A DNA stretch of 17,946 nucleotides. Source: JAPLYB01 sp964481435. GTDB taxonomy: Archaea > Nanobdellota > Nanobdellia > Pacearchaeales > UBA284. This document shows, piece by piece, positions 1 to 6,877 of the stretch. Below the pieces are notes generated by a model, which did no database searches, was not told the DNA's origin, and saw only the letters and a program-made list of their open reading frames with translations. Location of the stretch: assembly GCA_964481435.1 (NCBI GenBank), contig CAYZTH010000018.1:1-17946 (forward strand). Reading direction: 5' to 3'. The position numbers and the translations under genes are program-made. Numbering within the stretch: the first letter of the stretch is position 1; the number at the start of each line of letters is the position of its first letter.

Positions 1-29
1 TAGATGAGAACTAATTTTCGGTGGCCTAG

Positions 30-41
30 TGACATATGTCA
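30..41. promoter_or_regulatory. 12-bp perfect palindrome upstream of first gene
   Basis: TGACATATGTCA is a perfect 12-bp palindrome, 33 bp before a TATA-like stretch (TTTTAAAA, 74-81) and 62 bp before the likely start codon at 103. It could be a dimeric-protein binding site for the first gene or for something left of the window. One palindrome of this size can arise by chance, so this is only a candidate operator. Confidence 0.25.
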
Positions 42-102
42 TGGTCTCGCACATTATTTCAATTTTTAGTTAGTTTTAAAAGCCTAAGAGGAGATGGTAA
101 AA

Positions 103-513
103 ATGGGCCCTCGACAAATGAGTGACGCAAAGTATGGACTGACCTTATTGATAGGGGAACTAGACTCGGAATACAAGGGCGCTTGTCTGGATTATCTTTT
201 TAGAGGTTATGGGGAGATACTAAATCTTATTGGTTCTAGTGCTTATGCTCGCTCTTCTGAAGTCAAACGTGAATTTTTAGCCGAACTACTGATTATTGAA
301 AGATATATCCTACTTAAGCCAGCAAGAGAAAGAGTTGATTTTTGGCATGGATTGTGTGATCAGGCAGCAGGCATTGAAAAAAGAATTCGAGATACACGAA
401 AGATAGATGAAATACAAGGAGGTATCAGGGATCTTTGGATACTTTTCAAAGATACCGTATCTAGAAAGGGGGTTTTTGAAAGATTTGTGTTTGGGGAGAA
501 ACCAGAAGATTAA
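103..513 (+). CDS. Hypothetical soluble protein, 136 aa
   Basis: I do not recognise this family. The protein is mostly charged and probably largely helical, with no signal peptide or membrane segment; the C-terminal half is rich in Arg/Lys/Asp/Glu. An ATG at 94 would extend the frame by three residues, but the purine-rich GAGGAG at 88-93 abuts that codon. It lies 9 bp before the ATG at 103, and a TATA-like TTTTAAAA (74-81) is 22-29 bp before 103, so 103 is preferred. Its stop overlaps by four bases the stop of the opposing gene on the minus strand, so the two genes converge tail to tail. Confidence 0.6.
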   Translation: MGPRQMSDAKYGLTLLIGELDSEYKGACLDYLFRGYGEILNLIGSSAYARSSEVKREFLAELLIIERYILLKPARERVDFWHGLCDQAAGIEKRIRDTRKIDEIQGGIRDLWILFKDTVSRKGVFERFVFGEKPED

Positions 514-1151
514 TTAGTAACGGCGGGCGTTACATATTCACACATGGTTGAGCAAACAGGGAGATTCTCTTGTAAGGTCCTCTTTACTAGACTTAATCTT
601 TCTACATTCATACGATCAATTAGAAATCTTCCTGCAGTTTCTAAATCAAATTTTTGAGCTGGATTAAAACTCCAAGATCCTTTGTATGAGATTCCATCCT
701 TCGACTCTCCGGTATAATGAATAGGGAAATCGTTACATACTTTAACTTGCCCTTTTGCATCTGGTTTTCTTGGGTGATATCTTTTTTCAAATTCAACCTT
801 TCCATCATCAATTATTCCTTCTATTTTGGCTTGGTCTCCTGGCTCAAAGATCATGCCTTCAAGACGGCCTTGAATCGATTGTTGTTCGGGTGTCTGAACA
901 ATTACGAAAGGAACAGGTGCTTCAATTCCCGATTCTTTCAAACAATCTCTTTGCCAATAGAAACCAACGAAAGTTATTGGTCTCCTTTCTCTTTCACAAT
1001 CTCTTAATAGGACCAAGAAATGACAATTCTTGCTAAGGTTGAGATATGCTTGAAACTGTTCATCAGTCATTGAGGGAGGTACTCCGATTTCCATTGTTTC
1101 TCTTTTTCTTACTGTCTCAGAATTTTTAAAGATTATTGCAGAAAAGGGCAT
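510..1151 (-). CDS. Hypothetical soluble protein, 213 aa
   Basis: Unrecognised protein with no membrane segment or clear signal peptide. Several Cys residues are scattered and no CxxC zinc pair is visible. The middle part (about residues 75-165) is rich in beta-forming residues and Gly-turns (GFYWQRD, EPGDQAKIEG, YTGESKDG), which hints at a beta-rich fold; that is inference only. The ATG at 1151 sits 30-39 bp downstream, in minus-strand sense, of a TATA box at 1181-1190, giving a short leader. The frame is long and free of stops while the opposite-strand frames over it are short, which supports it as the real gene. It converges with the gene ending at 513. Confidence 0.6.
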   Translation of the reverse strand: MPFSAIIFKNSETVRKRETMEIGVPPSMTDEQFQAYLNLSKNCHFLVLLRDCERERRPITFVGFYWQRDCLKESGIEAPVPFVIVQTPEQQSIQGRLEGMIFEPGDQAKIEGIIDDGKVEFEKRYHPRKPDAKGQVKVCNDFPIHYTGESKDGISYKGSWSFNPAQKFDLETAGRFLIDRMNVERLSLVKRTLQENLPVCSTMCEYVTPAVTN

Positions 1152-1180
1152 ACTTAGACTTTTTGTAATTGTTATTATTC

Positions 1181-1190
1181 ATTATATAAA
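1181..1190. promoter_or_regulatory. Shared bidirectional TATA box
   Basis: ATTATATAAA lies between the divergent genes starting at 1151 (minus) and about 1200 (plus), with nearly symmetric AT sequence on both sides. It is 30-39 bp from the minus-strand ATG and 19-28 bp from the internal ATG at 1209 of the plus-strand gene. One archaeal TATA element may therefore serve both directions, each with little or no leader. Based on sequence spacing only. Confidence 0.4.
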
Positions 1191-1199
1191 TCTTTATTA

Positions 1200-1547
1200 A
1201 TGACTAATATGTTTTCAAAAATGGGACTAGGGGCAAAAGACATTACTATACTTGTTGTTAGCTCAATTATTACTATTGTTCTTGCAATTGTTTTGCCTAC
1301 AGAGGGTTTGAAATTGAGTGGAAATAATGTCCTTTATTTTATTTCAGGGGGGGCGCTACTTTTAGTTTTAGGGGCCATATGGATATTTCAAAAGAGAATC
1401 AATGAGGTTGAACAAAGTATTGATGAAATAAAGATTGAACAAAGAAAATTGAACGAAAAACTTAAAATACATGAACATCTAACAGATATAAAAGCTAGCC
1501 AATTAGATTTTGAAAAGAGGGTAACTCGCTTGGAGGGAAAAAAATGA
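1200..1547 (+). CDS. Membrane protein with two TM helices and coiled-coil tail, 115 aa
   Basis: No named family recognised. Residues about 15-33 and 44-63 are strongly hydrophobic membrane helices. Residues about 66-113 form a charged heptad-like stretch (for example VEQSIDEIKIEQRKLNEKL), a probable cytoplasmic coiled coil ending in Lys. The architecture suggests a small membrane-anchored scaffold or oligomerising protein. ATG codons at 1200, 1209 and 1221 are all in frame; 1209 is best spaced from the TATA box at 1181-1190, so the true start may be three codons later. The stop overlaps the ATG of a tiny membrane peptide gene (ATGA at 1544-1547), implying translational coupling. Confidence 0.6.
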   Translation: MTNMFSKMGLGAKDITILVVSSIITIVLAIVLPTEGLKLSGNNVLYFISGGALLLVLGAIWIFQKRINEVEQSIDEIKIEQRKLNEKLKIHEHLTDIKASQLDFEKRVTRLEGKK

Positions 1548-1642
1548 GGAACAATTATTCAGATACAGTATTAGACATTATTAAAGCAGCAATTCTAGTA
1601 ATAATAGGGTTTATTATCATAAAAGCATTAATAGGAATTTGA
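1544..1642 (+). CDS. Small single-TM membrane peptide, 32 aa
   Basis: This short frame begins at the ATG that overlaps the preceding stop (ATGA). A strong Shine-Dalgarno stretch, TGGAGGG (1531-1537), lies 6 bp before the ATG. The peptide starts MRNNYSDTVLDII and continues as an almost unbroken Ile/Leu/Val/Ala helix (about residues 11-32) with one Lys, as expected for a single membrane-spanning peptide with a short polar N-terminus. The coupling and the ribosome site argue that it is translated with its two-TM coiled-coil neighbour, and it may associate with it. The stop lies 10 bp before the convergent topA stop. Function unknown. Confidence 0.5.
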   Translation: MRNNYSDTVLDIIKAAILVIIGFIIIKALIGI

Positions 1643-1652
1643 TAGAATAACT

Positions 1653-3866
1653 TTAAATCTTCTGGCTGATTCTTCTCTTGATGCCTTTCTCGATTATCTT
1701 TTTTTCTCGGAGCTTCTTGGCCTTTTCTTTGTCGCGCTCTTTCTTTTTTCTTGCTTTTTCTCGCTCGGAGCGTTTATCGGATAGAATCTTTTCTTTTTCT
1801 GCTTTTTTTTCGGTCCTGAGTTTGGCCTTAGCTTCTTTTTCTGCTTTGGCAGCCTCGGCTATTGGCTTCCAACAGGCAGGATTCATGCAGAAATACCAGG
1901 GAAGTCTAGATTTTTTTATTAGAACTAATTGGGGAAGAGAACATGTGGGGCACTTTCTATCTGAGACCTTAACTAATCCAAATTGTGGCAGTGGATAAGT
2001 TTTATGACAGTCATCATTATTACAGGCTACATATCTCTTGCCGGTGTGACCTCGTTTCATTATCAAGTCACCTTTTTTACATTCAGGACATTCGAAGAGT
2101 TTGTTTGCTTCCTGCTTCTTTTCCTCTGCCTCGCGTGTTGCTTCCATCAATGAGCGGCCTATGTCCTGTTCATTATTCTTGAATTCTTGGGATATCTTGA
2201 TTATCAATTGTTTTGCCTCGCTTAGAATGTCTTGCTCATCTTGTTTCATCTTGTCTGGACTTTTTCCTTCCAGAATCTTTTCCATTTTATCTTCAAATTC
2301 TCTTGTTAGGGCTTCATCTAGAATAGTTGGAGAGTTTTTCTCGAGAGTATCAACTGTTGCCATGCCTAGCATCGTTGCTTGAATCTGAGTTCCTGCGATA
2401 TATCCTCTCTTGTATAGTGTATCAATGATATTTGCTCTTGTTGATTTTGTTCCAAGCTTTCTCTTCTCAAGCTCGAGTATAATTGATGCTGGGCTATATC
2501 TTCGTGGAGGCTCGGTCATTTTCTGTTCGAGTCTTGCTTCTTTAACTAGGATTTCGCCATTAATATCAGGAAGATTTGTTTCTGTAATCTTGTAGGGATA
2601 GACTTCGAGCCAGCCCTGTTTTAGGATTTTCTTTCCTTCTGTAAAGAATTCTTTTTCAGCTACATTGACTTTGATTGTCTTGTTCTCTATAAGTGCGTCT
2701 GGAGAAAAACAAGCTAAAAATCTCTTCACAATAAGCTCATAGACTTTTTTCTCTTCTGCTGATATTTTGAAAGATTGTTCACCTGTTGGAAATATAGCTG
2801 GATGGGCAGGATCATTTTTTCCCCCCTGAATCGGAAAATCTCTGGAGAGATTCTTGGTTAGAGTTGGAAATGCTTTTTTTAATTTATCAAGAATCCTATT
2901 ATAGCCTATGCTTGGTGGAAGTTTTTGAGAGGAGGTTCTTGGATAAGAAATTAGACCTGCAAGATAGAGCTTCTGAGCTAGTGCTAGAGTTTGAGCTGGA
3001 CTAAACCTGAAAAATTTATAGGATTCCATCTGCAGACTTGTCAGATCGAATGGGGGCCAGGGTTTCATATCTTTGGCTTCTTTTGTTGTCTCGGCCTTAC
3101 CTTTTTTGCCTTTGAGTTTCAGAAATTTTTCTGCTTCTTCTTCTGATGTTATGTTATCTGGAAATTTGACTTCAATCTCTTGTCCTTTATCGTCCTCAAC
3201 CAGAAGGAAAACCTGCCAGTAGGGTGTTGCTTTGAACTCTTTTATTTTTCTTTCTAGTTCAACGATCATTGCTAGAGCTGGGCCCTGAACTCTTCCAATA
3301 CTTAGGATTCTGAATGAACCAACTGATTTTATCGTCTCCATGAGTGCTCTTGAGAGATTTATACCGTAGTACCAATCTAAATAGTGCCTTGTTTCTCCTG
3401 CATAGGCTTGGCCATAGTTCGGTGTTTTTTCTATTGCATTAAAACTATTTTGTAAGTCATACTTTGTCAGTGCGGAGAATTTCATTCTCTGTGCATTTTC
3501 TCTGTTAAAAATGAATCTGAGAACATTAAAGCCTATGACTTCTCCTTCAACATCATAGTCTGTTGCGATAATAACATCCTCTGCTTCTTTTGCAAGACTT
3601 TTTAGTGCACTAATATACTTTCTTCCAAAACTCTCTGTTTCAGCCCATTCAATGTCAAATGAGGGCCAGTCTTTAGAAGAACCTCTCTGTCTCAGGCCAT
3701 AGAGATGACCAACTGCACTAGCAACAATATATTTCTTATCCTCGTGATTTATCTCATAATAAGGAACACCAAAGAAATTCCTCTTTACAGGGGCAATGTC
3801 TGCCAGAGAGTAGGCTATTTTCATTGCTGCCTGCGGTTTTTCACATAAAATTAGAGTGTATGTCAT
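1653..3866 (-). CDS. topA: DNA topoisomerase I (type IA)
   Basis: This enzyme relaxes negative supercoils by cutting one DNA strand through a 5'-phosphotyrosine link. With the ATG at 3866 as residue 1, the protein is 737 aa. The Toprim domain shows LILCEKPQAA (acidic E9) and ATDYDVEGE (D103, D105, E107). The catalytic tyrosine is in LISYPRTSS (about Y308). Near the C-terminus are two zinc ribbons: CPEC with CNNDDC, then CPTC with CMNPAC. The last ~70 residues form a Lys/Glu/Arg-rich, probably helical tail. No helicase domain is attached, so it is not reverse gyrase. The frame could open at a TTG at 3899, but family members begin near MxYTLIxCEKP, so the ATG is chosen. Last of three minus-strand genes after gltX and a macro-domain gene. 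Confidence 0.95.
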   Translation of the reverse strand: MTYTLILCEKPQAAMKIAYSLADIAPVKRNFFGVPYYEINHEDKKYIVASAVGHLYGLRQRGSSKDWPSFDIEWAETESFGRKYISALKSLAKEAEDVIIATDYDVEGEVIGFNVLRFIFNRENAQRMKFSALTKYDLQNSFNAIEKTPNYGQAYAGETRHYLDWYYGINLSRALMETIKSVGSFRILSIGRVQGPALAMIVELERKIKEFKATPYWQVFLLVEDDKGQEIEVKFPDNITSEEEAEKFLKLKGKKGKAETTKEAKDMKPWPPFDLTSLQMESYKFFRFSPAQTLALAQKLYLAGLISYPRTSSQKLPPSIGYNRILDKLKKAFPTLTKNLSRDFPIQGGKNDPAHPAIFPTGEQSFKISAEEKKVYELIVKRFLACFSPDALIENKTIKVNVAEKEFFTEGKKILKQGWLEVYPYKITETNLPDINGEILVKEARLEQKMTEPPRRYSPASIILELEKRKLGTKSTRANIIDTLYKRGYIAGTQIQATMLGMATVDTLEKNSPTILDEALTREFEDKMEKILEGKSPDKMKQDEQDILSEAKQLIIKISQEFKNNEQDIGRSLMEATREAEEKKQEANKLFECPECKKGDLIMKRGHTGKRYVACNNDDCHKTYPLPQFGLVKVSDRKCPTCSLPQLVLIKKSRLPWYFCMNPACWKPIAEAAKAEKEAKAKLRTEKKAEKEKILSDKRSEREKARKKKERDKEKAKKLREKKIIEKGIKRRISQKI

Positions 3867-3903
3867 TTTTAGGTATGTTTTAGTTAGTAGATTTTGCAAC
3901 GTT

Positions 3904-3921
3904 GTGAACTTGCAAGCTCAC
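3904..3921. promoter_or_regulatory. 18-bp dyad, candidate topA operator
   Basis: GTGAACTTGCAAGCTCAC has 8 of 9 symmetric base pairs and no loop, so it is more likely a protein-binding DNA dyad than an RNA hairpin. It lies 38-55 bp upstream of the topA ATG and just downstream of AT-rich TATA-like sequence (about 3932-3955 in minus-strand sense). That is the position where a repressor would cover the transcription start. The regulator is unknown. Confidence 0.4.
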
Positions 3922-4017
3922 CAAAATCTTTTAGTTTATTTATTTGTATATATGTCTGGTTGTTTTTATAACTTACGTGTTTAGAATTAAGGGTTATAAA
4001 AATGTTTTGAAAACCTG

Positions 4018-4614
4018 TTATGGTTTGAATTCTTTATCTAATATCTTTTTAGCTCTTCTGAACTTTACTGCGTCTGGAATAAGTATTCCTACAGTAGTTG
4101 GAGAAGAAATTCCACAAAGCATCTGGTGCATAATTACTGGTGCCATAGTTTCTAGTGATTCTTCTAAACTCAATCTGCCTCTGCCAGTTCCCAGAGCAGG
4201 AAAGCCGATTGATTCTACTTTAAGGAGTCTCGCTACCCCTAGACAGGTCTCTGTTGCGGTCCGGATAGTATTTGTATCTGAAACAAGATAGTTATTTGAT
4301 GCTCTTCCTTTTGTAGTATCTTGATATAGGGTGAGAACATTGAAGGTATACGCAACAGCACTATTATCCGGTTGTTGTGTTTCAACATAAACGCCCCCGG
4401 GAGATAGACCAAGTTTTCTTTTAAATGCTTTAAGTATTGGTGCTACGCTGGTTGAATCTGCAGTTAGACTCTGCAGAACGCTTCCCTCTTCAAACGAGAT
4501 AGTTGTATCAATAGGACAAACAATGACTTGTGCAGGATATCTCTGCAAGTAGTCATTAATTAATTCTACCCTTCCATCTTTTAAGAATCGATAATCTACG
4601 TTTTTTTCGGGCAT
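4018..4614 (-). CDS. Macro-domain-like (ADP-ribose binding) protein, 198 aa
   Basis: Macro domains bind or hydrolyse ADP-ribose and related nucleotides. The best evidence is SIGFPALGTGRGRLSLEES at residues 135-153, which matches the family's phosphate-binding loop and the helix after it. An N-terminal strand AQVIVCPIDTTIS (28-40) occupies the place of the usual DAIVNxAN segment. The usual Asn and the Gly-rich loop that follow in catalytic macro domains are not evident, so it may bind another ligand or be inactive. At 198 aa it is close to a single macro domain. A TATA element (ATTTATAAG, 4634-4642) is 20-28 bp from the ATG, so the mRNA is probably leaderless. It lies between gltX and topA on the same strand but has its own promoter. 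Confidence 0.7.
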   Translation of the reverse strand: MPEKNVDYRFLKDGRVELINDYLQRYPAQVIVCPIDTTISFEEGSVLQSLTADSTSVAPILKAFKRKLGLSPGGVYVETQQPDNSAVAYTFNVLTLYQDTTKGRASNNYLVSDTNTIRTATETCLGVARLLKVESIGFPALGTGRGRLSLEESLETMAPVIMHQMLCGISSPTTVGILIPDAVKFRRAKKILDKEFKP

Positions 4615-4633
4615 ATGTTATTTATTCACTGGC

Positions 4634-4642
4634 ATTTATAAG
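4634..4642 (-). promoter_or_regulatory. TATA box of the macro-domain gene
   Basis: Minus-strand CTTATAAAT lies 20-28 bp upstream of the ATG at 4614, the spacing expected for a leaderless archaeal transcript. It falls in the 56-bp gap after gltX, so the macro-domain gene can be transcribed independently. Confidence 0.5.
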
Positions 4643-4670
4643 CATTTATGTAAAAAAAGATATCTTAGAA

Positions 4671-6095
4671 TCAAGCGTGCGCCATCCAGAACTTGACTTT
4701 CTCTTTTGGGTTGTACTGACAGAAACCAAAGCCTAGAAAGTGGATGATTCTTCCATCTTTTAGTGGCTTTAGGTTTATGTCTGAATTGAATTTTATTATT
4801 GATGCATCTGGCATAAATATAGAAAGTTTGCCTTTGGCATTATTTTCAAATGTTGCCTTGACGGCATTATCTCTGATGAGATCTCGGTTGTACTTGTATA
4901 GGATATCTACTGGAACAGTTATTTCATTCTGATTTATTCCGAGAGAGACTATGAACTTTCGGATTGCTTCTGGCTGAATACCTCGTTTTTCTAGAGATTG
5001 CAAGGACCATAGTCTTGGGTCGTGCCAGCCAATGTATCTCCCTTCTTTGACTTCTTTTTGTCCTTTGCTTTTCGAGAGTTTTATTCCTTCGAATTGAAGA
5101 AGTCCTGTATGAATAAAAACCGGATGGGGCCATTTGAAGATATCCATAATATATTTTTCCATATCTGTTTCAATCATAAGTTCTTTTCCTCGAACAATAT
5201 GTGTCATGGCAAGAAGATGATCATCGATTGCCCAGGAAAATTCTAGTAGGGGCCAGATTTTGTATTTCTTCTTGACTTTTGTATGTATTCTTTCTGAAAT
5301 CCTGAATAAAACTCGGTCTCTGAAAGCAGGATTTGGATGTTGCATAGAGGTCTTTATTCTCAGAGTTGCCTGACCTTCTTTCATAGAGAACATCTTTTTC
5401 CACTCTTTCATCGCTTGCTCTGGAGTCTGTAATCTGTGCTCACACTCTTTTTGGGCTTTTCTATTTTCTCTTAGAGTCTCCTGATTACAGTAGCAAACAT
5501 AGGCTTTTCCTTTCTTTATGAGTTCTTCAGCATATTTATAATATAATTCAAGCCTATCTGATTTGAGTATGACTGGATTTTCATATTTCACATCGAGCCA
5601 TTTTGCACCATCTTCAATCATCTTATATGCTTCAGGTAGAATTTGCTTTTCCTCGCTGCCTATGGTGTCATCAATTATTAAATATAACTTTCCCCCGTAC
5701 TCTTTGACATACTCATCATTCAAAAGAAGCTGTCTTGTATTTCCAATATGTAATGGACCAGAGGGATAGGGTGCAATTCTCATCACAACTTTTCCTTTTT
5801 TTGCTTCAGGAAGTTCAGGAAGTTCATCTTCTGCACGAGTTTCTCTGTGAGAGACTTCGTTTCTCTCTTTTTTGAATTCTTTCTCCTGGTCTTCTTTGCT
5901 CATTAAATTAATCTTCTTTACTGTTTCCTGAATCAGGGGCATAATCTCTTTGACCTGAGTTTTTTCTAAGCCCTCGTGAAATAGAGAACTTATGATAGAG
6001 CCTGGCTGGGCTTTTCCATCATGCTCTAAGGCATTCTTTAGCGCATAAGCCAGAATCTTTTCTTCAAACTTCTTCTCGAGCTCTTTTTTTGACAT
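4671..6095 (-). CDS. gltX: Glutamyl-tRNA synthetase (archaeal type), shortened C-terminal domain
   Basis: Charges tRNA(Glu), and possibly tRNA(Gln), with glutamate. Residues 1-100 form the helical N-terminal extension typical of archaeal GluRS. The class I signature is PSGPLHIGNT (111-120; HIGH appears as HIGN), followed by LLLNDEYVKEYGGKLYLIIDD. The second signature is KLSKSKG (339-345), then GWHDPRL. The protein is 474 aa, against roughly 550-570 for most archaeal GluRS. The loss falls in the C-terminal beta-barrel (anticodon-binding) region: only about 65 residues follow NRDLIRDN. The final FGFCQYNPKEKVKFWMAHA still resembles the normal C-terminal end (FGF...F-aromatic-x-H), so it looks internally compacted rather than cut off. 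Divergent from the epimerase gene at 6153. Confidence 0.93.
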   Translation of the reverse strand: MSKKELEKKFEEKILAYALKNALEHDGKAQPGSIISSLFHEGLEKTQVKEIMPLIQETVKKINLMSKEDQEKEFKKERNEVSHRETRAEDELPELPEAKKGKVVMRIAPYPSGPLHIGNTRQLLLNDEYVKEYGGKLYLIIDDTIGSEEKQILPEAYKMIEDGAKWLDVKYENPVILKSDRLELYYKYAEELIKKGKAYVCYCNQETLRENRKAQKECEHRLQTPEQAMKEWKKMFSMKEGQATLRIKTSMQHPNPAFRDRVLFRISERIHTKVKKKYKIWPLLEFSWAIDDHLLAMTHIVRGKELMIETDMEKYIMDIFKWPHPVFIHTGLLQFEGIKLSKSKGQKEVKEGRYIGWHDPRLWSLQSLEKRGIQPEAIRKFIVSLGINQNEITVPVDILYKYNRDLIRDNAVKATFENNAKGKLSIFMPDASIIKFNSDINLKPLKDGRIIHFLGFGFCQYNPKEKVKFWMAHA

Positions 6096-6123
6096 GTTTT
6101 TATTATCTATTTATTACAATAAT

Positions 6124-6133
6124 CTTTTTAAAG
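6124..6133 (+). promoter_or_regulatory. TATA box of the epimerase gene
   Basis: CTTTTTAAAG lies 20-29 bp before the ATG at 6153, within the 57-bp divergent region shared with gltX. A short GAGG (6144-6147) also lies 5 bp before the ATG. No equally clear TATA element is placed for gltX on the other strand. Confidence 0.4.
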
Positions 6134-6152
6134 TTGTTGTCTTGAGGATATT

Positions 6153-6851
6153 ATGGGTTCATCAAGTCGTGCATTAGTTACAAGAGTTCAGCCATCTATA
6201 ATTGCTGAATCTCCTTCTCAACTGACATATCGGCTTGCTCATCTCTCAACTGATTTTCAGACATTTCATTTAGATGTCATGGTGCCGCCCCGTGTACCAA
6301 ATAGGTCTTTAATTTTTGATGGTGCAGATCGTATGCTTTCTTCTTTTGAAACTGATGCGGATTACAGTGTTCATGTAATGGCGAACCGACCAATGGAGGA
6401 CTATATCAGCAAAGTTTCTCCAGGGCTTCTAGCGAGGATTAGATCAATTATTGTGCCTTGCGAGATAGGCCAAGAAGAATTTGCTAAAGTTGCCGAGTAT
6501 GTTAGAGGTCGAGTTATGGGTCTTGGATTAGCTATGGACCCTAGTACAAGGTTAGAAGAGGGTTTAAGGTTTATTGAATTGTATCATCCTGATGAAGTTT
6601 TAGTTATGGGTGTTCCTTCTGGTGCAGAGGGTCAGAAAATTTCTGAAGACCAATTGGAGATTGTTGATAGGCTTAGGAAATCAAGGTTTAAAGGAATAGT
6701 CGGATTTGACGGGGGCGTTAATGCAAATACTATTGGAAGGATTGCGGAGGTGAGACCGGACTATGTTGTTTCAGGCTCTTTTGTAGCTCGGGCAAAAAGT
6801 AAAATTGATGCTGCGCTCTACCTGCAGCAGCGTCTTGATGAATGGGCTTAG
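6153..6851 (+). CDS. rpe: Ribulose-phosphate 3-epimerase family protein, 232 aa
   Basis: A TIM-barrel epimerase that should interconvert ribulose-5-phosphate and xylulose-5-phosphate, or a related sugar phosphate. Family landmarks appear in order: VQPSIIAES (12-20), FHLDVM (38-43), YSVHVM (71-76), LGLAMDPSTRLE (124-135), VLVMGVPSGAEGQK (149-162), and GIVGFDGGVNANT (181-193) followed by YVVSGSFV. The four metal ligands of the family correspond to H39, D41, H74 and D186, all present. The usual HxDxMDG motif continues as HLDVMVPP here, so the DG pair is lost and the substrate could differ. Length matches the family (about 220 aa). It stands alone between two minus-strand synthetase genes. Confidence 0.82.
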   Translation: MGSSSRALVTRVQPSIIAESPSQLTYRLAHLSTDFQTFHLDVMVPPRVPNRSLIFDGADRMLSSFETDADYSVHVMANRPMEDYISKVSPGLLARIRSIIVPCEIGQEEFAKVAEYVRGRVMGLGLAMDPSTRLEEGLRFIELYHPDEVLVMGVPSGAEGQKISEDQLEIVDRLRKSRFKGIVGFDGGVNANTIGRIAEVRPDYVVSGSFVARAKSKIDAALYLQQRLDEWA

Positions 6852-6877
6852 AATAAATTTTTTAGATGAGCCCTTCT

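Noticed and set aside
3867..3899. TTG start giving topA 11 extra residues
   Set aside because: The added residues are not found at the start of the family, and the ATG at 3866 precedes the conserved first strand directly.
3944..4291. Plus-strand 115-codon frame starting MYICLVV
   Set aside because: It runs opposite the macro-domain gene, whose family motif is clear, and is most likely a shadow frame.
4615..4680. Frameshift truncating GluRS, with the missing barrel downstream
   Set aside because: Only 57 bp separate its stop from the next gene's ATG, and the protein already ends with the family's normal terminal motif, so the loss is internal.
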